Notes: generated from the sequence alone by a model not told the origin. Positions 45,440 through 56,644 are shown, counted from the stretch's first letter. The stretch is DNA of 64,000 bases from Meghimatium bilineatum (GCA_034231615.1 CM067298.1:55518883-55582882), one strand, 5' to 3'. Numbers and translations are program-made.

Positions 45440-45665
45440 AATGAAAACAGCCATTACAAGCATTAAAATGGGTACCAGATGGCGCAAGAAAAAGAAGACG
45501 ACCAAGAGAGACTTCATAGAATAACCATCAAAGAGGGTATGACTACGGGTCTAAACAACATACAAGAATTAGACACACTAGCATCAGATCACTCGAACTG
45601 GAGAGCTCTGGTTTCTGAAATTGCATCGCAGTCGGCGCTGAAGGTACATAGATAGATAGATGTAA
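45440..45665 (+). pseudogene. LINE group D/E C-terminus with ATAG tail
   Basis: ALKWVPDGARKRRRPRETS is the WTPDGKRKRGRPRETW block of animal LINEs; then, in shifted frames, MTTGLNNIQEL, SDHSNWRALVSEI and the A-rich end, followed by ATAGATAGATAG. 5'-truncated; no RT. Confidence 0.75.
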
Positions 45666-45669
45666 TGAC

Positions 45670-47475
45670 ATGTTTGAAATAAAAACTCTCAAATATATAC
45701 AAATATTAAAACTATATTTTATAATTTAGCTATCATTATTTACTAAATAAACTCATTTCTTTTTGTTTTGTTTACACATGTTTCTTGATCTTCTGACTAA
45801 GTTCTAGCACTGATTGACTTCCTCAATGTTTGTTGCAATAATGAACATGTCTGTAAAAAAAAAGAGGAGATTTTGGCGCCTGTGTGGTGCAATCCGTTTG
45901 CAGGCAAATATACAAATTGTTGGAACCTGGATGAAAAAAACAAACTATCTACGATTGAAGGAGAAACTTCATCAATTTGCTGCGATGTATCTCACGGGAA
46001 ATCGTTGATAATGGAGTTTAATTTCCTTTTTTTTTTTTGTTTAACTCAGAAAAGATGAAAGTGAAGGGAAAGCAACGTGTATATATTTGCTAGAGTAAGG
46101 CATTTTTCGTTACTTGTGCGGTTCGTGTACGAGAAAAATAAGTTAATATCATTTTGTCTACAGCAAGGGTCAGCAACTGGTTTTTTTTTATTCGTGAATA
46201 GCCGTTTGGATGTTTCATCTGAAACGAAGATAATGAGGTAAAGGCGTATAGGAACAGTTTTAGGAAATAAAATATGTAATAATTTGGAATTTGTGTGTAC
46301 ACACCCTTAATACACATCATGTGGAAGGTCTGAAAGTTTCCATACTGGCATGTCAGGTCAACAATTATGCAACAATAATAATGCCAACTACTGCCCGGTT
46401 GTGACGGCGAGTACAAAACGCATCTGTGATGGCCAAGATACTGGATGCAATTCGCCGCAAGCAATTTTGTACACGAACCGTTTAAAAAGTACTGAACTTA
46501 TTTACACTGCCTAGAAAATCTCTACAGTCCATAAAATGCTGAGCTTATGCGTGACCAAGACAGTACTATGTTGGTTGGCCGCGACTGATGGTTACGCCCT
46601 AAATAGGACATGCTACCATTTTTTTAAAGCGTCCACTAGATGGCATGCCAATATGGGGAAGCATTTACGTGCGGAGACCCTGCAGCACCTCATTTGTATG
46701 ATTATGCTTTCCTTTGTGGTGCAATATTAAGAGAATGAAACCCATAATTATATATCATGCTGGGTAAAGCCAGGTGATTTTCAGCCCTGACAACCGTCCA
46801 ACGTGTCTCGGGTATGAACAGTTGGTGAAAATCAACTCTGTGCAGGGCGTGACAACTTTCTGGGAGAGCCCGGAATCAGGCAAAAACATGTTAGCCGTCC
46901 ATAATTGGAGAGATCCCGTCGGGTAGCCAAATATGTATATTTGGTTGCACCATACAACTCAGGGCTAAGGTGATATTTACATTTCCAATTAGACAGGATG
47001 CTTGCCAGAAAAACTGAAGCTCATAACTCCAACTCTGCATGCAACGGAAATGTAGAAAAGCCATAAAACGTCTATAATTTATTCACTCTTGAGTAATAGA
47101 CTTCATCTCAAAGTACTGAAAGCCGCTGAAAGATAGGGCTTTCTGGGTATACACAGAGCTGTAGAGTCAATGCACAAAACCAAGCAAGATCTATAATGCT
47201 TGCAATTGCCAGGGATCAAAATAAAAAGCTCGTGTTGAGTCCCTCGACCATACAGTACTGTGGCATCGTCGGTTATCACTATTCTAAAGTGAGTTAATGG
47301 TTTCCTGATTTCCCCCCCCCCCCCAAAAAAAATATTCGTTTTTTGCAAAAAAAGGTTAAACGCCAATATTTTTCCTCTGCGTTTGTAATCAAAACACTTG
47401 CAGGCTGACATGATGAAGAAAATGTAATGTTACTGTGATAACTGGACTTTTAGGCATGGCATGTCCGACTTAAGC
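45670..47475. other. No gene recognised
   Basis: A 124-residue minus-strand frame (46090-46464) and a 102-residue one (47103-47411) match nothing known. AAGGGTCAGCAACTGG at 46166 resembles a hAT terminus without partner. A poly-C/poly-A junction lies at 47312-47334. GATGATTTTCAGCCC-like sequence at 46780 is unassigned. Confidence 0.4.
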
Positions 47476-47479
47476 ATAT

Positions 47480-47605
47480 TTTTAGGTTACTGTGATCATT
47501 TACAGAATGGAATAGTCAACCCCAAAACCTCCTTAGTCGTCTCTTACATGACATGGCACACAATATTGTTATTCTTCGCTATCTTCAGGTCCCGGCAACG
47601 CACAG
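47480..47605 (+). repeat. Repeat A copy, 3' third
   Basis: GGAATAGTCAACCCC, CCTCCTTAGTCGTCTCTTAC and CAGGTCCCGGCAACGC: the right end of the family. Confidence 0.7.
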
Positions 47606-47728
47606 ACGATGATCACTATTTAAAATGAAGGATACAAATCCTTACCAGCACAATGGCTGAGACTAAGGGATGGTTTTTAGCAGTTTAGTAGAGATAATTG
47701 TTTAGAGAGCAGTTTAGTAGAGATAATA

Positions 47729-47869
47729 AAGATACAAGTGGGAGAGTAACATCATACGATGGACAGGTTACAGTCTAGCAGAGTGCACCATCAAGACAAG
47801 AGACAGGAGATGTTGGAGATACAATGCAGCCAACCTTCGTTGCGGAGACGGCACTTGATGATGATGATG
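47729..47869 (+). mobile_element. RTE-A LINE 3' end, 141-bp insertion with 10-bp duplication
   Basis: The insert encodes RYKWESNII and then RWTGYSLAECTIKTRDRRCW to GDGT (an indel before the Trp), then TGATGATGATGATG. AGAGATAATA occurs at 47719-47728 and again at 47870-47879, a perfect 10-bp duplication. Almost identical to 186-314, and it has the TGG where that copy has TAG. A young, very short truncated copy. Confidence 0.9.
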
Positions 47870-47879
47870 AGAGATAATA

Positions 47880-48565
47880 CGATTTATACCAGATATAACT
47901 GAATAAATGCTCACACATGATCTCAGTGCCCAGTATGTATTTCTAAACAGGGAATATTATTTGATATGGTTAGAACATCTAATTATGCAACTGCAACTTG
48001 TATTCTCTAGAAAGCGAACGCGATGGATTTCTTTAAACAAATATACGATTCAATCTCTAGAAGACAAAGAGTATAAGCAGATAAGGGTTGAGCGATTACT
48101 CAAAACAAGTTACTGTTCTCCGACAGCCGTCCCCAAATAAAGTTAGCTCCCAGGCCAAATTTGTCTGATTTGCTCCACACAATTCTGCAACTTAGTCTAT
48201 ACCCGTATCTTCACATCGCAACAGGTCAGAGGAGGTTATAGAATTATTGATTTAAAAGTTGGGCCATGAAAGACCGACTAGAAAACCAATATTCACCAAC
48301 GTTCTATATTAAGTTTCAGATGTGTATCTGACTTCTCGTCATCTTCTAGTTCACCGATATTACTGTATTTACATAGAGAGAGAAAAAAACACCTAACATT
48401 TCCACATTATAAGTTTTGACAAATTATATGATAGACTGTTTCATAGTGTATAACTTCTAGGAATTTTCATTTATTTTCTTGTTGTATATGATTCCGGTAT
48501 GCATATTATTGGCAGGAATGAAGAGATATCTGGAGAGATTATTTTACTCCACTGCTTGACGATAT
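47880..48565. other. No gene recognised
   Basis: A 77-residue frame at 47907-48140 is unassignable. Nothing else recognised. Confidence 0.4.
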
Positions 48566-48569
48566 AACA

Positions 48570-48790
48570 GCTACTCCCACCCGTGGGTTGCTTAGGTCCG
48601 AAAGGGCAGGAAATAATAGTAACAATGTACGTCGTAAGAAGCGACTAAAGTGGTTTTCGGGGTGGATTTGGCTGTCTCATCCCATAGAGGGCCAAGTGAC
48701 CCGAAACCCACGCTGAACTCGAATTTCTCAGGCCAACAGTCGCAGATCGAAGCCGTAAGCTATGACACAACGCGCTCTGATCTCTGGTTA
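48570..48790 (-). repeat. Repeat A copy, near full length
   Basis: Plus-strand text is the reverse complement of the family: CCCGTGGGTTGC, GTCGTAAGAAGCGACTAAAG, GGCTGTCTCATCCCATAG, GGGCCAAGTGACCCGAAACC, CACGCTGAACTCGAATTTC, AGCTATGACACAACGCGCTC. It defines the right end as reaching beyond the CCCGGCAAC block. Confidence 0.8.
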
Positions 48791-48794
48791 ATCT

Positions 48795-49195
48795 GCACGA
48801 ATCTGTTTAAAACACACGTAACAGACAGCCACTCCACAAATCTACTACCATAATGAACTTTATTTAGCCATTGTTTTTCCAAACTGCTATTATTTTTAAG
48901 TAAAATAGCTTTCTGTATGGGTTTAGTGGTAATCGTAATGTGGCAAAATCCTATGAGGTGATGCCCCTTCAAATAATGCTCAAAATCGAAGAGGATTGGC
49001 TAAATTTTTGAAGTCCCCATTTTTACTTTGTTGCCTAAAATATCATTCAGAGCACGTAACTGCATTGTTCCGCGTGATATCACCTGCGAACTTCGAACAA
49101 AATATACTAATAAATAAAAAAGCTACGGCACCGAATAGAACTAGTGAAAAGACGTTTAATTAATTAGGCATGGAGACCACCTCAACCTTGTGTGA
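48795..49195. other. No gene recognised
   Basis: AT-rich sequence before the Tc1-like copy. Its terminal inverted repeat should lie here but I cannot identify it. Confidence 0.35.
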
Positions 49196-49204
49196 CAACG
49201 CTAA

Positions 49205-50175
49205 CTTAAGATCGTCATATTGTAATGATGCATCTGCGCAGCTTCTCCCAAACAGCAATCCAAATAGCTTTTCATGCACGTGGCACTAGGGGGCTTATTA
49301 GAGCAAACACTGTGCGAAGGAGACTTCACTCCTCTGGCCTTCAAACCAAAAGCCATAAAATGTATCCATTCCTTACTAAACGCCATTGGAACAATAGACT
49401 GGCTTCGCTCCAAAAACATATTCCATGCCCAAACGGCAGTGGCGAAGCGTGGATCAATGGCGCCCGGGGCGGAATCATTATTTTTCGCCCTTGTGACATT
49501 AAAAAAATATGTCAGTGATTGTGAAAGACTGGACAAAAATAAATTTTCCGCCCTCCTGATGATGCCAACATGGGCGACCGCACCTCCGCCCCCCCCTATC
49601 TACGCCACTGCCAAACGGGGAATGGAGGTTGACGATGTTCCCTGATGAAAGTCGGATCAATGTCTTATTTGCTGATATGAGAAATTAAATCTGGCGTCGT
49701 CCTGAAGAAAGTTACGATGATTTATTCAGCATAATAGATATGGAAAAAGAAGCGGCCATGTTTGTGGTGGACTCATCCATGGACACCGTATTGTATTACC
49801 CTTCATGTTTTTAAAGTTAACATAGCCGATGATGTATACGGTAATGAAATATTGTGTACCTTCCTTCCACAATCACCAAGATGTGGGAATAATCTTTCAG
49901 CACCAGACTGTTAGACCTCACACTAATATAATCCAACCGGAAATGTGTTATTTCAATAACCTTTTGTTGTAATGGATTGACCTGCAAACTCTCCTGCCGA
50001 GAATTTGATTGAACACGCTTGGATGAACCGAAGAGTCTGGCAGCGTGAAATCAACAATGTAACTGATCTGGAGCGAGCACTGATTGCTGACTGACACGCG
50101 ACATTCCAAACATTACTTCGTGATACTCCAACGGTATGAGACACAGATGCCAAGCTTGGATTTATCCAGCTAAAG
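49205..50175 (+). pseudogene. Tc1-like transposase, split by a hAT MITE
   Basis: N-terminal helix-turn-helix region: DRHIVMMHLRSFSQTAIQIA, GLIRANTVRRRLHSSGLQ, FLTKRHWNNRLAS. After the MITE the frame goes on as EWRLTMFPDESRINVLFADM (first catalytic Asp), then IWRRPEESYDD and, after shifts, FQHQTVRPH, where the second catalytic Asp is Gln. Finally DLQTLLPRI or, in another frame, MDWPANSPAENLIEHAWMN with the catalytic Glu. C-terminus NNVTDLERALI. DDE-family cut-and-paste transposase, inactive. Full length for the family apart from the insert. Confidence 0.9.
49437..49610. mobile_element. hAT MITE, 174 bp, inserted in the Tc1 gene
   Basis: Terminal inverted repeats CAGTGGCG (left) and CGCCACTG (right). 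The extended ends are GAAGCGTGGATC and CCTATCTACG. A perfect 8-bp duplication CCAAACGG flanks it (49429-49436, 49611-49618). Interior contains GGCGCCCGGGGCGG and the inverse-like CCGCCCCCC, and no transposase. Different family from the MITEs at 22814 and 23913. Confidence 0.93.
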
Positions 50176-50179
50176 GACA

Positions 50180-50356
50180 CGCGATATTAATGACCGCTGT
50201 GACTTGATGACAGTGACCAACAAACAAAAATGACACTACGGGTAGACAACTGCTTACAATTTGGTTCTAGATTTCACTCAACAAATGGTTCAAAATGTGG
50301 AATAAAAATGGTCTCAGTTGATGTGGTTCATCATGATGTGTTTTTAACAGTTTCTA

Positions 50357-50360
<4 letters not shown>
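50180..50360. other. No gene recognised
   Basis: Short unassigned stretch between the Tc1 relic and a microsatellite. Confidence 0.35.

Positions 50361-50409
<49 letters not shown>
50361..50409. repeat. (CA)n(TA)n compound microsatellite
   Basis: About twelve CA units followed by about thirteen TA units. Confidence 0.95.
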
Positions 50410-50562
50410 CACGCACAAATATAATATAAAGACATATATGTCAGGGCGCTTGAATATTTAGAGAGGCGATCAGAGTGAACTGTCTTTGTTTAGTAGGTAG
50501 GTAGCCCCGTATTTTCCAATCAGAAACACGCCTTAACGGATCTATATAAAATATTACCTGCC

Positions 50563-50975
50563 TTATATAATTTTGTAATGCAGCTCCAGAGGATTGTTCT
50601 TTTTCTCTGCGAAAATGTTCAGTACTATCTCAATAAATGTTGATTCTGATGAAAGGGCACATACAAGTTTCTTCTCAATCGTCATGGAGTGTAAACATGA
50701 AAGACGATTGCTATTCATGTAATTTCTAAGATATGTTTGGATTCTCTTCAGGACACTCATACTTCTTTCCTTGCTGGTTGTAGTGATGGGTATAGTCTAA
50801 ACGGAATAGTTTTATTACTTCCTGATATATTAAGTCTAGGCCATTTACAACAAAATATGTCATGAGTTCTTTAGGAGGTAAATGATCTGTCTCCCCAGCG
50901 TATACATTATGAAGTTCATTTTCTAGTCGGTTGTTATAAAAGAATGCATACTGTTTTATTAAACTATTCAATATA
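50563..50975 (-). pseudogene. hAT transposase C-terminal dimerisation domain
   Basis: Minus strand: a first frame reads NSLIKQYAFFYNNRLENEL, PPKELMTYFVVNGLDLIY and QEVIKLFRL. A one-base shift follows, then LPITTTSKERSMSVLKRIQT, YLRNYMNSNRLSCLHSM and FIEIVLNIFAEKK. The block PxTTxxxERSxSxLKRIKTYLRxxMxxxRL is the hAT family C-terminal dimerisation region. The catalytic core is not found upstream. A remnant of an autonomous hAT copy; whether it relates to the MITEs here is unknown. Confidence 0.85.
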
Positions 50976-50979
50976 CTTG

Positions 50980-52270
50980 TGGAAATTCTTTGCTGTAATC
51001 TTTAAATTTAAATTTACTTTCATATATTAATGACATACGGAAAAACATAATAGCGTATCTTTTACACACATATAAAATATTGTAACAGATAGGGGATTTC
51101 CTTTTTCAGTTCTGAGACATAATGTGTATATAAATTATTTCTAAGCATATGATTGGTCTGAAGCCAGCGTCTGATATAACAAATACATTATCAGTAAATG
51201 ATCACAGTTCAGGTTGTATACAGTCATTTACAGTTGCACCTCTTAATGGAAACATACACTACTATGTTTAGGCGAAAAGGACAGAAAATCTTCAACAAAA
51301 AAACAGAACAACCTGTAATTATTTGTCTTTAATGATTATAGTCTTTCTTTCCTATCTCTTTTCGCTTTATACCACTGTATGCCTTGCAGCGTCCTTATTT
51401 TTTTTTGTTTTCAATCGACAACAATTTTTTTTTTAAATTTAAATATTTGTTAATGATTATAGTAAACAATTGTATGTGCGCTGTTTCTGGTGCTTAAACA
51501 TGGAAGGTAACGCCGAGCATTTCGACCTCTATAGGCATTACATCACTGATATACATATATAAACTAATTGACCTTCAAAAGCCAAACAGTCATCTAAGGG
51601 AGAGGGTTATAAGGGCACATGATTTAAATTAGCACAAAATAGGAGATAAACCGAGAAGGATAAAGACATGCAACATGATGATGATAAAAAAGGGGATAAA
51701 GAGAACTTGCTATCGCTTACAAACACGAAGAAAGCTCAATCCAGCCCGTTGACGCAGAAAAAAAAAAAATTAAACACGATTTTCGCCTCTTCCATAGATG
51801 TATATTAGAGAAAATATTCTGATGATTTCGCAACTTTTCTGATGCACCCTCAAAAAACATTCGTAAAATCACAGGATAAAAAGGGATCAATAAAAACTGC
51901 AAGTTTTCTTAACAACGTGTCATAATAACTATTAAATTGCTGCCCCAACCGAATCTGATCGATCTGTGGCCACTACAAAATCATAAATGGCTACCTGGTT
52001 GTATCAATTCTATCTCCGCAATCCTTTTTTTGTAATCGAACATAAATCGTACATAAATAGATAAAAAGAGAATTTCTTGCAAACAGATAGATACGTATTA
52101 CAACGGACTTACAGCAAATGTTTGATTTCCAGAGAGTATTGAGCAAGCTTTCTTAAAAATACGGAGAGCAGAACCGTGGACATCTAGATATACAAACGGA
52201 GATGAAACAAGAGATGAAAACGTCAAATAAAGAGTCGGCTGTTATAAAAAAAAGAGCCTGTATTTCACGA
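50980..52270. other. No gene recognised
   Basis: AT-rich with T- and A-runs. Nothing assignable. Confidence 0.4.
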
Positions 52271-52274
52271 TCAA

Positions 52275-52390
52275 TGTGTGGTAAGTCCCTTCTCCTGAAT
52301 AGTCTTGCGTGCTGATCTCACATATCATTACTCATCTTGAATAATTCAACGGAGCATTGATCAATTTCTGTATACTTTGTGTTGCTAGAT
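52275..52390 (+). repeat. Dispersed repeat shared with 56535-56640
   Basis: Shared landmarks: AATAGTC(C)T, CGTGCTGATCTCA, TCACTCATCTTG and TACTTTGTGTTGC. A third, weaker relative lies at 33545. Unknown class. Confidence 0.55.
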
Positions 52391-52394
52391 AAAT

Positions 52395-52840
52395 AAAAGC
52401 ACGGGGATGTCGGATATATCAAGAGAAGTGACGCTGCATGAAAAGACTATCATGGAGAAGTACTTGTTTCTAGCTAATGATATAGAGAGAAATTGCACAT
52501 CCATTATTTCACAGAAAGACATCATGATGTATTGACACAGAAGAAACAACCCAGAAGTGTGATGCATTTCAGGCCCAGAATGTATCTAGATGCCTGTGGC
52601 AGAACTCAATTGATAGCAATATCGAGAAGTCTCTAGAAGGGTTGTGGACAATACGAGCAAATAGGGATACCTTTCATACTTTATCCCATAATATATCTAA
52701 TCTAATCTAGGAATTTGATAATTTGGTATTGTAGCACACGTAGTACTGCGTGCATGATGTGCATAATGAGGAATGTGTACAGTATAACAATCGAGTAACG
52801 AGAATCATCATTATGCATACACATTTACACTTGCTGGGGA
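52395..52840. other. No gene recognised
   Basis: Nothing assignable. A TA run follows at 52848-52872. Confidence 0.35.
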
Positions 52841-52949
52841 AGGAAGAATTATATATATATATATATATATAATGTACATACATATATATAAAGTGTTTCC
52901 GAATTATCAGTATGCATACATGTCGGTACATTACCAAAAAATACTAAGG

Positions 52950-53123
52950 CAAAAGTGAAGACAACAGAGACAGAGGGCGACAACGTGAGAAAATATTAGA
53001 CAGTTTGACAATCTGGCACAGCAAGGTAACAACAACGACTTTGATACATAATACTGTGGACAGAGAACTGTGGAGAGCCATGACCGCCTACTCCAGCCGG
53101 CAAGGCACCTGATGATGATGATG
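52950..53123 (+). pseudogene. LINE group C, C-terminal end with duplication
   Basis: From AGTGAAGACAACAGAGACAG onward it follows 29823-29990 closely, ending in CAAGGCACCTGATGATGATG. A 7-bp duplication ACTAAGG flanks it (52943-52949 and 53124-53130), consistent with a short 5'-truncated LINE insertion. Frames are interrupted (TAG in REKILD). Trp in LWRAMTAYSSRQGT is kept. Confidence 0.82.
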
Positions 53124-53254
53124 ACTAAGGGAAAATGACTAGCATATGTACTGAAATAATATAAATATTTTAAGGAATAGTTTTGGAATAATAAGGAATA
53201 AACAAGGAATAGGTTTCTCTGTAACTTATGTGTGAGTTCTCAAGTCTGTAAACA

Positions 53255-53720
53255 TACATACAATGTTGACGAATGTGCAGACACTCTGGGCAAGACATGG
53301 TTCACATAAAAGATCATTTTCCACCAAAAACGTTGTTATATGGAGAACTCCAGACTGGCTCCAGCAAGGCAGGAGGGCAGAAGAAGCGTTTTATAAACAC
53401 TCTTCAGACATCATTGATTCACTTCGAAATGGACACAACATCATGGGAGAATCTTGCACAAGACAGATCCGACTGGCATCGCAGAATCAAGAGTGGTTCA
53501 GCAGCAGCAGCAGCAGCAGAGAACCTCAGACATCATGCTGCGCAACAAAAACGCGCTAGAAAAAAAGGCAAGAGCTTCGCAATGTTCCACAGACTTCTCC
53601 TACATATGCCCATCCATAGTGTGGTAGACAATTACAATCACGCATTGACTCATTACTCACAATCGGGTACACCGTAGACATCATCATCTTCACCATCATC
53701 CAGGTGAGCTGAATGATCAT
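53255..53720 (+). pseudogene. ZF-LINE C-terminus, longest open copy
   Basis: A 134-residue open frame (53273-53677) carries KTLLYGELQTGSSKAGGQKK, RFINTLQTSLIHFEMDTTSW, ENLAQDRSDWHRRIKSGSAA and a basic linker LRHHAAQQKRARKK. A (CAG)6 run encodes poly-Ala at 53503-53519. The finger region at its end has shifted: CPSIVW stands at the Cys pair and THNRVH at the His pair. Tail is CATCATCATCTTCACCATC. No RT upstream: 5'-truncated. Confidence 0.85.
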
Positions 53721-53724
53721 CGTC

Positions 53725-54135
53725 GACTTCGACAGACGGATCAACTCATGTCATATTTGCGACATGATCCAATCAGAATGATGACTCTGTTAACGTTTGG
53801 AAAAAACCTAATCACATCAAGCTCATAAAGTCAGCAGTGCATTCAATTGAACAGACAACAACATCATCTGCTGTTCTACGACATATGAGTCTTTATAATA
53901 TAATAAAAAGTGATGACAGACGCAAGGATATATAAGCGCTTCTCAAACACAAACCACTGCAAGTGGCTTAATCACATTGGCTGATTCACATCAAATATAT
54001 ACCGACACGAGCTCTAGCGCAGTGAACTTTATTAATTATGCACGCATCGGCAACATCGTTAACGGAAATCACAGTAATTGCGTAGACATTGTCTCTGACC
54101 TGCACGTAACAATTAATAGAAAGATACTAGACACT
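53725..54135. other. No gene recognised
   Basis: An 86-residue frame at 53977-54237 runs into the inverted-repeat element and is unassignable. Confidence 0.4.
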
Positions 54136-54138
54136 AGG

Positions 54139-54344
54139 CATGACCGTCTACAGTATACGACATACTGGCTAAATTGGAAATCCAGTCATCTTAATGATGC
54201 ACGTGATTATTCCCGTAATTTTCATTTGTCACTATGATCATACGTTATGTGTCAGCCAATGAAAACCAGGGTCATAGTAAATTAGCCATTATCAAGACTG
54301 GATTTCCAATTGGTCAGCAGGTCGTATTACCGTAAACGGTCATG
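54139..54344. mobile_element. Palindromic MITE-like element, 206 bp
   Basis: The left arm CATGACCGTCTACAGTATAC and TTGGAAATCCAGTC recurs inverted on the right as GACTGGATTTCCAATTGG and CGTAAACGGTCATG. The centre (TTTTCATTTG...CAATGAAAA) is also inverted, so nearly the whole length could fold into one hairpin. No coding. Target duplication not certain. Confidence 0.75.
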
Positions 54345-54349
54345 TTTGA

Positions 54350-55590
54350 CTTGACATTAATGCTGGTAATTTTCTTTCTCAATTAAGTATTTTATCAATA
54401 GTGGAGTGCACTAAAAATCAGATTCCTCGGGGTGGGCATTTTGTCAGCATTCAGTAGCATTTATACCAGTAATTACAGACTGGTAAGCCACTGTTGTTAT
54501 CACATGTGCTTCCAGATGGCGATATGAAAATATAATACTGTATTATAATCTAGCGGCTGGTCTGATATGTATGTTTTTATTTGGGCGAGAGCATGATGGG
54601 AACTTGGTGATAAAAATCCCAGAGTATCTCATATATTTTACGATATGGGTATCCCTAATGCAACCTACGACACAGTAATATTAAAATTCATAATATTAAT
54701 CATCAAAAGCGTTCAAACATTAAGCGTGGTATGTAATAAATGGCACATACTGAGAAGACAAAAGAAGAGGTAACAAACTCTCGAGTTTACCTAGAGCAGA
54801 AAAATTACACCTAATTGATTGGACCATAATGGGAATTCACAATGTTATATACATGACCTTGGTATAGAATCGCGACCGTTGGGGCCCGGTCATGATCGAA
54901 TGTAGAGAATTGGACAATGGAAAGACAACTGATCTTGAAATAAATCAAATGGTTATTAATAATGCTGAAGATGATATCAATGAATCAACCGATGAATCGA
55001 AGAAATCTGGGGTGAAAGATAAACACAAAAATTGTCTTCAAGAGCAGTGCATTACACAGATAAAATACATCAGGTAAGATGATGGGAGTTAAGGCGATGA
55101 TTGCAGCCAAATGATGGATCTCTGAGATTATATTTATACTAAAGAAGTCATTGAATAGGATTTAGAGTTCTCGTTTCATAAGATCCAAATCTCACGAGTC
55201 GTTATGAGTGGATGACATCTATAGGTATGAGGGAAAACCTCGAAACATCATATAGATCCACTGCTCAGGGCGTGTTGGAGTATGCAGTAAGGAGAAAGCA
55301 GGCATGCTCACATTCAAGGCACAATAAACGGGGAGAGTTGACAATGAATAAGGGTAACGTGCTGAAATACTTAGAGCCCCGCTTGATGCAAATACCTACA
55401 GAGCATCATCAAGAGAATGTTCAACCATCTAGCCACAGGAATCATGCACATTGTCAATTTACTAAGCGAGACTAAGCTCATAGGCTCTACTCTGATCTAC
55501 TCTGAGTGCAATAATGTCCGTTCATAACCCTATTTGAAAAAGTAAATTCACAAAGGAAGCATAAATCAGCAACATCAGTAACACTGATTG
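54350..55590. other. No certain gene
   Basis: Frames at 54892-55077 and 55212-55475 precede the LINE at 55595 and could be older parts of it, but I recognise no RT or endonuclease motif. Confidence 0.35.
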
Positions 55591-55594
55591 TGGA

Positions 55595-56000
55595 ATAGTA
55601 AGACGTAAACAACACAACTGGCACATTTGCTAAATTAACTAATATCTGGAAATCAGAAGATCTAGGGACAAACACCAAACTAAAGCTATTTAACACATGT
55701 ATTGTCTCAGTGTTAACGTATGGTAGTGAAAGCTGGAAATCAACTCAAGCAACAGACAACAAACTAAACAGCTCGGAAAATAAATGTCTTCACAAACTGA
55801 TGAACATAAAATTGAGCGACTTCGTCACAAATAGTGATCTAAGAGACAAAACACACCAAGAGTATGTTTCACACATCATAAGAAAACGAAGATGGAAATA
55901 CTTTGGTCACGTTTTACGACTAGATGTAAACAGAATAAACCAACAAGCCCGTATGTGGTCACCTGAAGGTAAAAGAAAAAAGAAGAAGACCTAAAACAAC
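55595..56000 (+). pseudogene. LINE group D C-terminus, well preserved
   Basis: From 55608: VNNTTGTFAKLTNIWKSEDL, KLKLFNTCIVSVLTYGSESW, LNSSENKCLHKLMNIKLSDF, SHIIRKRRWKYFGHVLRLD and QARMWSPEGKRKKKKT to a stop at 55994. These are the post-palm helices (YGSESW, NKCLRKxMNI) and the RKRRW/GHVLR basic block of animal LINEs. The coding run of over 120 residues has no interruption. The upstream RT catalytic region is lost and a shift precedes VNNTT. Confidence 0.88.
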
Positions 56001-56004
56001 CCTT

Positions 56005-56375
56005 AAAAACACCATTCTTAAATAAGGGGAATTAATAGGCTGTAAGACCATTCAGGAACAAAAGCTGCAGGCATTCCTGTATATAGCAAGAATGGCAGCA
56101 TGCACGTGAAGTATATTCATGTATCTGACAAATGAGGTTGGAGGTAGTTAAAAAAAACAACATCCAACACCAACTGTCTTGAAATCTGTTGAATCATGGG
56201 CATGACAAATGCGCTGATACTAAGCAATGTATTTAATGTTTGTATTTTTAAAATGCGTAGCATATTTTATTCAAGATGTAGCCATATGTCATCATCCCAG
56301 TAATATTAGCTCTAATAATTTTGGTAGCATTTGCATTCAATAGTTTGCAATTGCTATTTGAACGGTCTGGATGGA
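56005..56375. other. No gene recognised
   Basis: Probably the LINE's 3' flank; tail not identified. Confidence 0.35.
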
Positions 56376-56379
56376 CAAC

Positions 56380-56450
56380 TGCTTTCGGTGAGATTTGAAC
56401 CCTGTACTTTGGCCGTCACAGACGCGCATTGTAGGTCACCGTAACAGAGC
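56380..56450 (-). repeat. tRNA-like SINE remnant
   Basis: Minus strand has GGGTTCAAATCTC (B box) preceded by ACGGTGACCTACAATGCG at A-box distance. Degraded. Confidence 0.45.
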
Positions 56451-56534
56451 ACAGTTTTATATATATATTAAAGGTTATGCTACGGGGTCACACAAACACC
56501 ACGGTTACGAAAAAATAGCCTGGATTCCTCTTAC

Positions 56535-56640
56535 AGTAAATACTAACTCACTCAAAAATAGTCCTACGTGCCGATCTCAAGCGACGTCACTCATCTTGGC
56601 TGATGCGACTTAGTAGCAGTGTATGTACTTTGTGTTGCCA
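56535..56640 (+). repeat. Dispersed repeat shared with 52275-52390
   Basis: TAGTCCTACGTGCCGATCTC, GTCACTCATCTTGGCTGATG and TGTACTTTGTGTTGCCAG. See 52275. Confidence 0.55.
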
Positions 56641-56644
56641 GCCA

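Noticed and set aside
46166-46182. hAT terminus (AAGGGTCAGCAACTGG)
   Set aside because: Resembles common hAT ends but no inverse partner or 8-bp duplication was found nearby.
46090-46464. 124-residue minus-strand ORF as a gene
   Set aside because: No domain, signal or splice context recognised; the length is compatible with chance in AT-rich DNA.
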